DNA of 64,000 bases, taken from assembly GCA_020809705.1 (NCBI GenBank), contig CP085830.1, positions 62,001-126,000 of the forward strand, read 5' to 3'. The stretch is from Calonectria ilicicola. Its lineage: Eukaryota; Ascomycota; Sordariomycetes; Hypocreales; Nectriaceae. The notes under the pieces are model-generated. The model saw nothing but the letters and a program-made list of their open reading frames with translations, had not been told where the DNA came from and ran no database searches. Shown here piece after piece: positions 32,246 through 44,906 of the stretch. The translations under genes and the position numbers were made by a program. Each line of letters starts with the position of its first letter. Positions within the stretch are counted from its first letter, which is position 1.

Positions 32246-33439
32246 CCTGGAAGTGGGGCTTTATTTGATTACAGATCTTAATGTTACCTGCAGCAGTTGT
32301 CTCGTACAACAAGAGAGAGGGAGGGACTTTGAATGCAGCCATCACGACTTCTAAATCTAGTCTAGTGGGTCAAGCAATGAGCGGGGTAAGCCCCATCAGC
32401 CACAAATGGCTCAAGCATACCCTACAATACAGGACAAATCCCAAGGGAAGCCATTTCTCCCAGTCTACATCAATTCTGTAATTTTGCGCATGCCGGTAGG
32501 TTTAAATGGCAATTCCAGGCAGTCTTTTTCAAGAAAGCACAGATAGAGAACTGTAGTCTGCCACGAGCACCTCCATGGTTCGACGCCTCGGCCCGAGAAG
32601 CTAGTTAATGCCAGCCGCTATTACAGCACATCAGTTTTATAGACAGCCTGAGCCTCAGCGGGATCTGACGTGATTCCCTGGATATCAATTACGGATAAGT
32701 TGCAACTAAAGTTAAATCAATCCGGACTGGACTTGACACATGTGATTTGGCGGATTCTCAGCGTAGAAAGTCTGATGTAAAGCTTTGTAATTTCAATTTC
32801 ATAATTTATCGGCACGCAAAACACTACTGATTTGTCTCGCACCCATATTATCAATATTATCTTCTCCAACGGATGTTGATCCGATCTCTTGACATAGTTT
32901 CTCATGGGAGGAATTGCTACCAAGGCGTTTTTTCGAAGGCCAATAACGTTTGATTTAGCAAAATAAGAGCCTTAATTCTTACATGTGCTGACGTATTATT
33001 GTTTAAGACTGCGCCTACTTCCACAAACTAGACAATTAGTCAGCTCTAAGAGATTTGAATGGCCACTTTTGCTGATCACTTAACGCAGTGACTTGTTGGC
33101 CCATGCAATTGCGATGGGATCTCGGATAGCTAACCAGACTTGGCTAGAAGTGCGAGTTCTCACACGATGTCAGCAGCACCTGCCCATCGGATAACTAACC
33201 GATTTGGGTTAGTCGTTCGCATTCATTCAGCATCGCCCTCTTGCGGGAGTGTATAAAGAAGCAAGATTGCATTGAAGATATGGCGTTCAAACAAGCAGGT
33301 TCATCATCTTTTCTTACTCCTTTAGAAAAATATCAGATATTATTTCCCCTCTCGCTTTTTTCCTCTCGCTTTTTTCCTCTCGCTTTTTTCCCCTCTCTTT
33401 TTGCGTTCCTCATCCTTCTCATCACTCCCTTCGAACAAA
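32246..33439. promoter_or_regulatory. Divergent promoter region, Glyoxalase_3 / RTA1
   Basis: 1.2 kb without genes. It holds two copies of CGGATARCTAACC (33123-33135 and 33188-33200). The second is part of a perfect inverted repeat, ACTAACC (33194-33200) and GGTTAGT (33207-33213). A TATAAAG lies at 33252-33258, and a pyrimidine-rich tract of three near-identical 15-mers sits at about 33354-33400. Confidence 0.55.
33354..33400 (+). repeat. Triple CT-rich tandem repeat in the RTA1 leader
   Basis: Three consecutive near-identical copies of CTCTCGCTTTTTTCC lie 40-90 bp before the RTA1 start codon. Pyrimidine tracts just upstream of the transcription start are common in strongly expressed fungal genes. 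Confidence 0.6.
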
Positions 33440-34472
33440 ATGTCTTTCAAGGACTGCACAGAAGTGTCCGCAGCTTGTCCGGTTGAAGCAACAACATATG
33501 GCTATTCCCCATCGCTCTCGGCCAATGCAATCCTACTTACAATATTCGCTGTTCTGTTTTGTGTGCAGACTGTCATGGCCTTCACTACCATGGTCTATTC
33601 TTACTCACTTGTAATTGCTGCTGGTTGTTGCATGGAGATGCTGGGCTACGTTGGCCGAATTTTGATGCATCACAATGCTTGGAGCAAGATAGGCTTTCGG
33701 ATGCAAGTGGTGTGCCTCATCATCTCTCCTGCATTTACCGCGGCCGGTATTTATCTCACTCTAAAACACGCGGTCAAATATTATGGCTCCCAATACTCAA
33801 AGCTGAAACCATCACTCTACACTTGGATTTTCATTGGTTGCGACGCCCTTTCCATTTTGCTTCAAGCAAGTGGAGGTGGTATTGCTTCATCTGCGAGAGA
33901 CGATCTAGATACAGTGGAATTAGGAAACGACATCATAGTTGCTGGGATTGCATTTCAAGTCGTCACGATGGCTGGATGCGGGATCTTGGCCATCGACTTT
34001 ATCCTCCGACGGTATCGTCATCGGCAGATAGATGGTCAAAAGAATCTTTGGCGAAAGAGTTCCCCCAACGCAAAAAGGTTCTTCGCCGGTTTTTGCTTCG
34101 CTTACGTGGCTGTTCTTATTCGATCAATTTATCGGTTCGTTTTTATATGCACATTAAAGATTAAATCTGACACGACTGCAGTATTCCGGAAATGGTTGGT
34201 GGTTGGGGTAACCCTAGAATGAGAGTCGAAAAGGAATTTCTTATACTCGATGGAATGTGCGTCTATTTGGTGATTGTAGCGAAAGAATGAAGAGGAAGTG
34301 CTAATAATCGAATAGGATGATTGCATTGGCATCGATATCATTGACAATATTGCATCCCGCCTTCTTCTTCCCTGTGATGAGAACTGGCAATGAGCTGCCC
34401 AATGATAATGTTTCATCGCAAGAGCTCTCCAATGAACCAGTCTACTCAACCCTACAAAACGACAGATTTTAG
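33440..34472 (+). CDS. RTA1-family lipid-translocating/exporter-like membrane protein
   Basis: Three exons (33440-34134, 34182-34256, 34316-34472) give about 308 residues, the usual size. Seven membrane segments can be traced, starting with ANAILLTIFAVLFCVQTVMAF (residues ~29-49). Family marks are EMLGYVGRIL, LLQASGGGIASS and, across the first intron, IRSIYRIPEMVGGWGNP, followed by HPAFFFP. RTA1/RSB1 proteins are 7-TM membrane proteins linked to resistance to lipophilic compounds and to phospholipid or sphingoid-base movement. The start at 33440 follows the CT tract and TATA box. Both introns (47 and 59 nt) are in phase. Confidence 0.93.
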
Positions 34473-34748
34473 ACGATACCGGTCGTATTAAGCGAAAGTT
34501 GAACTAGACTGACACAAAATCGTTTCGATTCTGATGTTAAGAAGATGTGTTGTTGTGGGGATATGATAAAAGTTGGTAAACAGGAAGAGGAGAGCATTAG
34601 AGAATTTGGAAGTTGGATATGAGTCAAAGAGATTCGACACAGCGTGTACAAAATCGGCACCGGGCTTAGGGTTTTATTCCACCAGAATACCTTCTTTCTT
34701 TTTTTTTCTTTTAATTAGTTGATTTCTTATGTATTCCGTACGCTAAGA

Positions 34749-35916
34749 TCATAATTCCAGCTTAACTTTTGGCCAAGACATCAGTTCCAACCAACGTCCT
34801 TGAACTATACTAGCAACTTCCAGTGCGATGGCTCTTGACCATCCAGCTGCCCACCACCTACCGTCCAATGTCGCGAAAGCAACAGCCCAATAAGCAAGCA
34901 ATGTTAACGCCGAATGGTCTCGGTTCTTTAACCCATCGATATACTCTTCGGAAAGCTGAGCTGGCCATCCAATAAGCAACTCCACTATTTCTGGGCGTTG
35001 AGCAACTTGAAACATGAATCTAATTGTAAATGCCTTGATATCGCCCTCAGTAACTGATGAGAATCGAGAATTCTGCTGCAGCGCATGTTCCAGATCACAC
35101 AAGGCATGATCTATCTCCTCCGGTAATTCGGGTAGATCATACTCGCTGGACACAAAAATAAGTCCAGATAGCTCCCCTTCATGAATCCAAGGTCGGGTGT
35201 GACGTGTGACTGTACGCATCGGCTGGATATTTCGAAGTAGTTGGAGGAATTGGTCTATGACCGACAGCTGTGGGCCTGGTCCGGATGCAAGGAGGCGGAG
35301 TTTAGCTGGCAAGTTTCTTGAAGCGAATGCCCAAAATGTTACGAGAGTTGACAAGGCAAACGTCCTTGAGGCGTTTTCAGAATTTATATCCTCCAGACCT
35401 ATTCGTAATCCTTCCAATGCCTCAGCTTGCTTTTGTAAAATTAACGTCTCAAGCTCTGGTGATGTCTCAGATGTCGCGATTTTATGGACGGCAGCAGTAG
35501 CGAGCACACCACATAACAGCGGTGGATCAGATAAAGCCATCTGAAAAACAACATCTCGCCAAATTAATTGCCCTTTTTGACTCGCCCACAACGTCAAATA
35601 AGTGTTGGTAAGAAAATGATGAGTGAGATCTAAGTCTATTAGATAGGACGAAGGACTTGGTGGGTTCGCTTGTGAGGTTGTAGAAAGAGATTCAGCTGTA
35701 GTGGCGACAGCTGCATTCCCAAGACCATACTCTGTTATGTATGAACACAACTCTCCTCGTTGGGTGCATCGTTGACAGCTTGGCAGAGTCTCGTCACACT
35801 AGTCAGTCTCGTATTAGTTGGATTCGACGAAATAATCACGGCCATGTTTAGCACACCTTTACTTTTCTCTGCTTGCACCGTATGCATCCTCGACGTGATT
35901 TCTTGTGCTCCTTCAT
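34749..35916 (-). CDS. Zn2Cys6 transcription factor
   Basis: Two exons (35857-35916 and 34749-35798) are split by a 58-nt intron inside the zinc cluster, giving about 369 residues. The cluster has Cys11, 14, 21, 28, 31 and 38 in GCIRCKQRKVK | CDETLPSCQRC, where the bar marks the intron. The remainder is the short regulatory region found in this subclass: HHFLTNTYLTLW, ALSDPPLLCGVLATAAVHK, FWAFASRNL. That layout resembles sterol-uptake-control-like (UPC2-type) and related factors, but I do not assign orthology. The ATG at 35916 is the only one in phase with the cluster. A perfect CCGGA inverted repeat lies about 90 bp upstream. Confidence 0.9.
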
Positions 35917-38036
35917 AAGAGTATGTTGCAAGGAGAGGTCTCATTAGTAAGGAAACATATGCGATTGAGAAGGGGATTACGTGTTGCTAAGATTGCTGAG
36001 ATTTCGGTCCGGATTAACTTGTTCGTCCGGACCAAACTAAGTTGGCCTATGTGAACATGCAATATTATTGACGTATTGTGATTGATTCCTAAGAATTCTC
36101 AAGGGTTCCCAAAAGACCAATATTGAGCCTTTTTTTAGATGGCGGCGTTTGATGTATTTTGAAAGCGGTAGATTCAGAGGCGTGCTTGCGGTCATGGATA
36201 GATTCCGAAAGTGGCGACATCTGCCTTTGAGACATTGTATTGAACGATGCCATTTCCGACGAAAGTCATTCCTGTGGATTTAATCCAACTGTAAATTGCG
36301 AGAACCGACTCAATATATCATGGATCAAAAACACAGTGTCTAGTGCAACATCCACCATTTAGAACTAGGCAGCAACCAACACCACCTCAGGCATTATGGC
36401 GTCACACACCAACCATTCATAAGATAGTGCCAGACGCGCCCTCTCTTTTTCAAAATTGACTAAGTAATAGTCATCGTTTCACATTGAACCAAGAGGTGCT
36501 TTTAGACCCTTCGTACACTTAGGCAGGAATTCCAACTTGGTGCGGTTATAGATGGGGCTGGCTGGATGGATACAAATTCTGTCATTCGGCTATGAAAATG
36601 GTTTCTTCTTCCCTTAATATAGTCTTTAATCCTTTGACTTAGCATAAATCATCCGGTTGGTTGGATTTCTTGATTCCGCGAAATGGGGTATGTGTTATTC
36701 CAAGGCAACAAATCTATTAGTATATGGATTATGTGACTCGCATACGACAATATATCCTTTTCTTCTAGTTTTTTATTGATATCATTTAATTATTCCCTAA
36801 TTTCTTTTGCCCATGATTTGACTATAGGTGGATGGTTTGTCTTGAAAGCTAATAGGCGCGGTTCTGTGCCGCCTGTCGCCTGTCGCTTGTCGCTGGGGCC
36901 GAACTCCACAAGAGTTGCTTTCATCCGAGTGCCATCCTGAGCGGAGCTTGACACGTTGGCAAGGCGGGGAAGCGCCTTCGCGTAATTACCCGGTCGCATA
37001 TACTTGGACTTATATGGCGGTTCGGTATGAATTACGCTGTGATCCACACTGTTAGATGATGATACCACTTTGTAACTTTTCTTTACGGCTAGCAAAGAAA
37101 TTCATTGAAGCAAAAACAACAGTATCTGCTGAATTTGAATACGGGAGAAAAGGGAAGGTTGTGAACCTATATCACTGTGGGAATCGTATCCCTACTCCCC
37201 TAGTATGCAATGCATCACTATCACAGCTGGTCCCACAGTCATTACTACCATAATGGTATTGCCTCCCATAATGAACCAACGTTAACAGGTACCTTTGCCT
37301 AAACAAGTGCCCTATTTAAATCTACCCCTCTTTTTAGTTGGGTTTGGCCATTTCTCATGAAAATTATTCACGCGTTATCACAAGAAGACATTGGTTCCCT
37401 CCAGTGGGTGGTATAATGCAACAACAATAATTTTTTTACAATCAGTCCCAGTTATTATTGAACTCGCAAGACTTACTTGATTTAAATGACATAAACAGAG
37501 CTTTCCGCGGTGTTGCCTATGGAAATCGTTCATTTGATATATAATCTCATCTGACTCAGCTTACCCTATGCTCATGATATGTGTGATTTGCTATGTCAAC
37601 GCGCCTCTCAAGCAGAGCCCTCTTAAATTAGGCCGAGCGCAGAAAACTCTATGTACCGCCCGTGGTACGAACATAATTATGAGATGGGATCATAAAGTGT
37701 TGAGTTATGATCCTCTGGGGCGCTTTGGGCAGATCACGGATTAGCAGATGGCCCAGTGCCGAGGTAGGAAAGTTAAAACAGCTGAGGGGCTGGGACTAAT
37801 GTGCCGCCCATGGCTCTAGTCTGAGACACACACCCCACATCTCATCATTAGAGGAAATTTGGCGTGTTGATCATGGCAGCTACTTGTTGGTTAATGCCTT
37901 AGGCCTAAAGTTGGAGGGTGCGCCATGTCTCACTGTCCCTTTTTCAATGGGCACCTTTGTGATTGTCCCCGTAAACCAGTGGCCACTCTTTGCATGCGAC
38001 TTGAACTTTTGGCGTTCTTTTCATCTTATTTTACAA
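35917..38036. other. Intergenic with an inverted repeat next to the Zn2Cys6 gene
   Basis: 2.1 kb without a convincing gene. GGTCCGGA (36006-36013) and TCCGGACC (36026-36033) form a perfect inverted repeat with a 12-bp spacer. A minus-strand frame at 36790-37095 (101 codons) has a somewhat coding-like composition but no start context, domain or partner exons. Confidence 0.45.
36006..36033. promoter_or_regulatory. Candidate Zn2Cys6 binding site (inverted repeat)
   Basis: The perfect 8-bp arms GGTCCGGA / TCCGGACC are separated by 12 bp, each arm itself containing the palindrome TCCGGA. The site is about 90 bp upstream of the regulator start at 35916. CGG/CCG inverted repeats are the standard targets of dimeric Zn2Cys6 proteins, so autoregulation is a reasonable but untested reading. 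Confidence 0.45.
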
Positions 38037-39732
38037 ATGGCCTCAAAAGACATCAGCCCAATTGCTTCGGTTGCCACGAGCTCACAGCCCATTATTTCCG
38101 AGGCGGTGAATCATAATATCTGTCGAAAGGTGGAGATGTTATAGCAATATTTTTTGCGACACCAGCGACTAACCTTGGCCTGCTTAGTTTGATCGTCGGG
38201 TACTCCCTATAGTTTGCTGTTTATACATCCTGTCATATTTGGATCGCGGCAATATAGGCAATGCCAAGACAGCTGGAGCCCAGGACGCGCTTGGGCTAAG
38301 TTCTTCGCAATGGGCTTGGGTACTCAACTCGTTCTACATTAGTTACATTCTTTTTGAATGGACCACCATGTTTTGGAAAATTTTTCCAGCTCATATTTAT
38401 GTAGCTGTCCTATGTCTTTGGTATGTCGTTTGTTCTAGTTCTGCACTTTATTCGGCAACTCTAATTCCGTTTCAAGCTGGGGAGCTGGCGCTATGAGCTC
38501 AGGAGCAGCCCATAACCTAACCCAATTGATTGTCACCCGAATCTTTCTTGGAATATTTGAGGCCACTTTTGGTTCCGGAGCACCGTATTTCCTGTCATGC
38601 TTGTACAAGCGAGAAGAATTGGGGTTCCGTATGTCTATCCTGTTGGGTATGCTGCCTCTGGCAAATACCTTTGCCTCAAGTCTAGCGTATGGTATCACCC
38701 AAATTCGCGGCTCCTTGGAATCATGGAGATTGTTATTCATTATCGGTATGAACAATGTTCTAATTCTCCACAATCATTTCTGCGTTGAGTTTTGTCAAAC
38801 CGCATTTGATCGAATACTGACCCACAAATTAGAAGGGGCTCCAACTATTTTGTTTGCGCCAATTGTCTATTTCTTCCTGATTGATTCACCCTCCTCCGCC
38901 AAGTTCCTCACGGAGGAGGAGCAAACATATGCCGTGGAGCGGTTGCAAATTCGAGATACCACATCAAAGACAGGTGTCAAATGGAGACAGGTGTTGGCTG
39001 GGATTCTGGACTATAAAAATTATGTGCATGCCATTATGCACTTTTGCTGCAACTTTTCATTCGCAGCATTGTCCAACTTTCTCCCCACCATTGTCCACAA
39101 TATGGGTTATGATTCCATCACTGCGCAGGGACTAACAGCACCCCCGTACTTTGCTGCTTTTCTCCTTTGCATCGGCTCTGCATTTTTGTCAGACAAATAT
39201 GGAAACCGCGGATTCATCGTTGCTGGGTTCGGGGCAATGGCATGTGTTGGGTATGGGCTTCTGGCTGGCGTTCAAGACATGCATCAAACGGGACCTCGCT
39301 ACCTCGGGGTATGGCTTGCTGCTTGTGGAATCTTCCCAGCATTATCCCTAAACATTACCTGGTTATTGAATAACCAAGGAGGGGATTCTAAGAAAGGTGC
39401 CGGGCTCGCCATATCATTGACTCTCGGGCAGTGCTCTTCGCTGGTTAGCAGTGTTGTTTTTCCATCCAGCGATGCGTAAGTCAAGATTGCCCTTCCAGCT
39501 TGTCCTTGTCCGTCACGCTAATTTGATATATAATAGACCATTTTTTGGCAAGGGATGCGCCATTGGTTGTGGTTTGAGCGGTCTCGTCGCCATTCTCTCC
39601 TTGGGGATGCATTACGCTCTAGTTCGAGAAAACAAGCGAAAGGATGAGATTTATGGACCGGTTAATCGCGATGCGGAAATTGATGTATCTGGGCAGGGTG
39701 ACTACAACCAAAACTTTCGGTATTTTACTTGA
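38037..39732 (+). CDS. MFS carrier, DAL5/allantoate-permease (ACS) type
   Basis: Five exons (38037-38129, 38188-38420, 38477-38745, 38833-39475, 39537-39732) give about 477 residues. The first intron carries an ACTAACC branch point and joins ...CRK to FDRRVLPIVCCLYILSYLDR, which restores the family's signature LYxLSFLDRxNIGNAK. Further marks are RIFLGIFEATFGSGAPYFLS, the FIIEGAPTI join across intron 3, and the PFFGKGCAIGC end. This subfamily imports anionic compounds such as allantoate, nicotinate, pantothenate or aromatic acids. Substrate unknown. All phases fit, so the gene looks intact. The C-terminal ~45 residues are cytosolic. Confidence 0.88.
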
Positions 39733-40797
39733 AACAAGCAGAGAAAAGAAACAGGAGGGCGGGCTGTTAGTATTAAGAGATACCCCAGAATAGTGAGTCA
39801 AATAAAACAAATCGTGCGGTTGGAATCGGTTAAGCTTCATCTGAGAATACCTCGAAAGTGCCAAATTTGGACTGGGATGAAATAAAGCAGAAATGTAGAG
39901 GTTAATAGGATTAAGAACGGTATCCCATTTTCAACCTTCGGTGGTGACACATGCTGCGCGATTTTTTGTGACATGCAGCGCCATTGACAAAGTCAAAATT
40001 CGGATCTGAATGCTAATATGAAAATCACATTGTCACGTAGATCTACAACAAGGCCCTCGCAATGCTGATAGCGGCACCGACTAGGTCAATCTGGGGCCGC
40101 TGCAAGACATGTGTGCGGGCGTTGCGGCATTTTCCGCGAGGTTGGCATGTTTTTCAGGAAACCTAGTGTCGGGGGTCAGAGCGTGGGTGGCCTCTGGCAT
40201 CTTCCTTAGTGCTTCAGGGCCATGAATAAGTGCGGCGTTCCTTGTGAATAATGTATCACTTTTCCCAGATTCCCTATGCGTAGAAATACTCAAATGGTTT
40301 GATGTCTCAATCACGCTCGCTGTTGCTGCAACCACCATGGATAAAGGCCTTCCCCGACCGAGCGCATGGCTGACCGATGACGCCAATGGTGGTGGGCTAG
40401 CTAACTGCAAGCGACAGTGTGGAGCCCCATCTGTTCGTCTCTGGGTCTGTCTGATGCACGAATGTAACGGCCCTAACGTCAGTGGCTATGCCCCCTAGCG
40501 CTACTCCTTGACGAAGTTAACGCCCGGTTATTGTTCTTGGAAAGGGTGTCCGCCGGTCACTCGACAACCATCAACTGACCAGCGTTCGCCAATCGTACAA
40601 GCCATCACGGCCCGGGACACCGCCTTTACCATGCCCCTATCATGGTCCATCCACCACCACTGTTTAAGAAGAATAACATGGTCCTCCGGCCTGGTTTTAT
40701 TATGACTCCTCGCTCGTCGTCCTTTGTTTTCTGCCTTTTTCTTCAACCACTGCCCCTTGTTGACGGCCATTTCCACGTCCGCCGTCACTAAGCAGTC
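39733..40797. other. Intergenic, promoter of the antiporter
   Basis: 1.1 kb. The minus frame at 40081-40410 and plus frames at 40244-40705 have no domain and overlap each other. The right part is CT- and C-rich and probably the promoter/leader of the antiporter gene. Confidence 0.45.
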
Positions 40798-42624
40798 ATG
40801 CCCAACGGGATCTGGGATGTTCCTCTGCAACTTTCCAACTTCAATGTCGTCTTGGCGTTGCTTGGGGGGTTCATATCGTTATTTGGTCTCGTCTCCTATC
40901 TCTTGAAAGAGACATTTTATCTCTCCGAAGCCCGTAAGTTGCCTTGCTTTACTTGTCATGCAGTTTTGACGAACCCAGCATTAACGCGACGGGGATGCAG
41001 TCATCGCACTCGTAGTTGGCTTAGCGCTTGGTCCCCGAGGGGTTGGGTTCATCAGACCTGATGATTACGCTCAGTGCTCCCACGACAATATCCTAGCCAA
41101 CCAATGTGAACAAAACCTTAGCGCAATAACGTTCAACTTTTCACGTCTGGTGCTCGGTGTCCAGCTGGTTCTTGCGGGTGTTCAACTTCCCAGTAAATAT
41201 CTGCAAACGGAATGGAAGCCTCTATCTCTTCTCCTAGGCCCTGGCATGACAGCCATGTGGGTGGCCACCAGTCTTCTTGTCTGGATTGTTGTCGGAACCC
41301 CTAGTTTTCTACACGCCCTCGCCATCGGTGCATGCGTCACCCCAACAGACCCTGTTCTTTCAGCTGTTATCGTAAAGGGAAAGTTTGCTGATCGAAACAT
41401 CCCGAAAGGTCTCCAGAATCTCATCATTGCAGAATCTGGGGCGAATGATGGACTTGGGTATCCCTTTCTCTTCTTCGCCTTATATTTGATCAAGTATGTG
41501 GGCTCCGGTGCTGACTCTGGTAACGCTGGTGATGCCATGGGGCTATGGCTTATTATGACTTGGGGCTACACGATCATCTTGAGCATCCTATACGGCGCCA
41601 TTGTTGGCTATATCGCCAAAGACTTGCTTCACTGGGCGGAAGAACGCAATTATATTGATCGCGAAAGCTTTCTTATATTTGCCATCGCTCTCGCCTTGTT
41701 TATTTTGGGCACATGTGGCCTTATGGGCACTGATGATGTTCTGGCATGTTTCATCGCTGGAAATGCCTTTACATGGGATGACTGGTTTCGAAAAGAGACA
41801 AAGGATGATTCCTTGCAGCCTACCATCGATATGTTACTTAATGTCACCATCTTTCTCTGGTATGGTGCATCTCTGCCATGGCATCTTTTCGGAAACAATT
41901 CTATTCTTTCAGTCTCTCGTTTGATCGCTCTAGGTGTTTTAGTGCTCCTCTTACGCAGACTTCCTTGGATTTATATGATGCACAAGCACATTCATCAGAT
42001 TGCGGAAATTAAGCAGGCCATATTTGTCGGCTTTTTTGGCCCGATCGGCGTCTCATCCATATTTTACTTGTATGTGAGTATTGAGTTCGTTGAGAATCAC
42101 CTCAGCGTAGATGGAATGCCGAGAGGCGATGTAAAAAACCTTGCCGAGACAATACGGGTTATCGTATGGTTCTTTTGTGTCTGCAGCGTTGTGAGTGTTC
42201 TCTTTACTCTTTTCTATATGCACTATTTAGTACTAACGCATAACAGGTCGTTCATGGCCTTACTATTCCTTTGGGCCAGCTGGGTTATCTCGCTCCTCAG
42301 ACCTTTAGCCGTGTGCTCAGCGAAAGCCTGAGTGACGATCAGTCCACGAGTGGGGTGCGAGGCCGAATTCCTAGCCTTGGCAAATTTCTTTCCCGTGATT
42401 CTCACAGCAACACACCGTCCAGAACATCAAGTTTATTTCGAATTCCGGCTGCCTTAATGGGCCAGGGTAGGCCAGATGCTAGTGGACTTGCGACATCACT
42501 TCGCGAACCCCGAAGGGTCTTTTCAACTACTTCTAGCCCAGGAGATGCTGAGTCTAGGGTTCACACTCCGTTGCTACAGGCTCAATATGATCCACCATCT
42601 AATGAAAGCTATACTCATTTGTAA
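40798..42624 (+). CDS. Na+(K+)/H+ antiporter, fungal Nha1/Sod2 type (CPA1)
   Basis: Three exons (40798-40933, 41001-42190, 42247-42624) give about 567 residues. The N-terminal NFNVVLALLGGFISLFGLVSY helix leads into about 12 membrane segments. The ion-binding region shows GACVTPTDPVLS and AESGANDGLGYPFLFF, the ND pair characteristic of the fungal plasma-membrane branch. LGQLGYLAPQTFSR follows the last intron, and then a ~110-residue hydrophilic Ser-rich tail, shorter than in budding-yeast Nha1. The protein would export Na+ or K+ in exchange for protons. Introns are in phase and the last one has a GTACTAACGC branch. Confidence 0.92.
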
Positions 42625-44906
42625 AATTGGAGCAAGTGCATACAAGGTCTACATTATCTATAACATAGAGAAACAGTTGGTAACATTAAATTGGATTAGG
42701 AGTTATCCCATCATCTTACAATTTTGAGATTAAAATGATTTAATTCAGCGCGCACTTGAAGTCTATCCGACACTGCCGTCAGCCCTAAGTCCAACCCTCT
42801 TGATACCATATTCTCTAACAATGGCTCATCAACCGCATGGTGATAATCTTTTTTCCCATCTTTCCCATTGCTCGAATATAAATTGACGGTTCTATCCGGT
42901 TATATATTAAAATAACTTTTCTATATAGTAATGTATATACTCTATCGTATCCTGATTTACTGGAGGTAATTCGATTGCAGGATAGTCTGCCAAGTCACGA
43001 ATTTAATTTATCCATTGCACTAATGGATATTTCAGTAATGGGACACTGCATTGCGCCTTTGAGATAGAATAATGTGGTGGATGGATTAGAAGACCACGAT
43101 AACGGAATGGCCAATGAAGTTCAATCGGCTACTTTTCTTACCACTGAGATTATGTTTTAATCAAAAGCTTCGAGTGAAGGGCTTATAATCTGTCCCATTC
43201 CAGGTCATTGTATTTGAAAATCTCATCATTTGTTGAAGTACGAGGATTTTGCCCGTATCTCCACATGCAGTTCCCTTCATTCAACTAGGGTCCTTCCAAT
43301 CCTAGCTCGACATCATGTAGTGAGAGCCCTCAACAACGTTTTTCTTAAATCGTGGGATGATTCTATCTCTACCGAGAAGAATCATAATTACCCAAGAAAG
43401 AAGTGGCACGTCGACGTGAAAGATTGACGAATTGGGGCAGGCCACCCCTTGATGATGATCGCCCCTAGCCGCCCCCTGTAAGGCTGCACGCCTGCATATT
43501 ACGTGGGGTTTCTGGAGCTTCTATTTCAATATTCGAGAAGTGTATCATGATCACGCAAGATGTATATAATGTCAGAGGCATGTTGAGATTAGCTCTCCAT
43601 TTGTTTGGTGGGTTGCTTTTCTGTCCTATATATGCTATTCCCCTTTTGCTGTCGCTTCACATTCGGTTCACGTTGTTCCGAGATTTCCGTGGAAAAGATA
43701 CTAGTGCTCGATAGGGACAGATAAGGATTGCTCATTTGCTTCCGTGCTGCTCCTAGAAATATGATCACCCGTTTGTCCCGGCTTAGTCACGGCCGAAGAA
43801 TCATGCCGTGTTGACTTGTATCCCATTGGCCCTACTTGATTCAATTGTCACTTTTTGCTTTTGCCTGCCTATTTAACTCTAGTTCCTAAATTCTACGCCA
43901 TTTAATGGTCACTTTTCCTCATTCCCAAAGCATCCTCGCCATGATTGAGGTCCTAGTGTGTCTCAACCTACTTGAATACAAGTCTTGATTTCATCACTCA
44001 GATTTAGCTTCATTTTGGCATTCAGAAGTGGTCAACACCATTTCGTGGGATTGGTAATATAACTCGCGGGTCTAAATCGATAGTGGGGGCTTGATGCTCT
44101 CTTTCGTGCTAATATTCTCTACATTGTATCGCCCGGGGTAGGAGATACTCGAACTTTGATGAGGGGATGTCTGAAACAGAAGTTCTTAATCAACCCCCTG
44201 AAATGATTCAGTATGCATCATGAGAATGATATTATGAGAGCGTATTGGACATTAATAAGCGGTTTGCCACTCCAGCCCCGCCTCCTCGGTCGATTTGTTC
44301 CGGTCCAAGTTGTTGGAACCTAAAACTAAAGCGACAGATTCGGATTAGTTTAGTATCGTGGTGCATTGAACACGAAATAAATATGGAGATGGACATAGAG
44401 AAGAGAAGACGCCGGCGGTTCCGGTTGGAGGTTTTGGCCACGCGGTGTTCCGTGTCATTGTTAGTGGGGTGGTTTACAGATGGAGCCATGTGGCACATAT
44501 CTCACTAAATCGCACTCTCGACTTCCTGATATGCTCAAATAAAGTTTTATTGCAAGCGAGTAGCAAGGATACATCAAGCACCAAGGTGCCGCCATCATCC
44601 ACCTGGGACCCATTACTGTGGGCCAGATCCTCCATCTTAGATTCTTCACGTCGGTTGTGGCAGCCTTGATAGGAAAGGCTTCACAAAGGTTTCGGAAGAA
44701 TTCAGATTTTGCTGATGTGAGACTTGTACTACTTGGACTTGACTTCAGGCTATGAACTGCGCCGCCTTGCTGGCAAGCCAAGGCACCGCTCCCGTATCAT
44801 GCGTTTTGGTGTATAAAAGCTACGTTTCCTTGACACATTGGCGAGTATGACACTAAAATAGCGACGACTTTTTTTATTCAGTTCTTTATTATTACCTGTA
44901 ATTTCC
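42625..44906. promoter_or_regulatory. Intergenic region upstream of the P450 gene
   Basis: 2.3 kb without a supportable gene; small opposed frames near 44232-44508 are shadows of each other. A TATAAAA at 44812-44818, about 90 bp before the P450 start, is a good TATA box. Confidence 0.5.

Noticed and set aside
36790..37095. 101-codon minus frame with fairly coding-like residues
   Set aside because: No domain, no credible start context or neighbouring exons; kept only as a note in the gap description.
38130..38187. Apparent stop codons after the first exon of the DAL5-type carrier, first read as a broken gene
   Set aside because: A 58-nt intron with an ACTAACC branch point removes them and restores the family's first-helix signature in phase, so the gene is intact.
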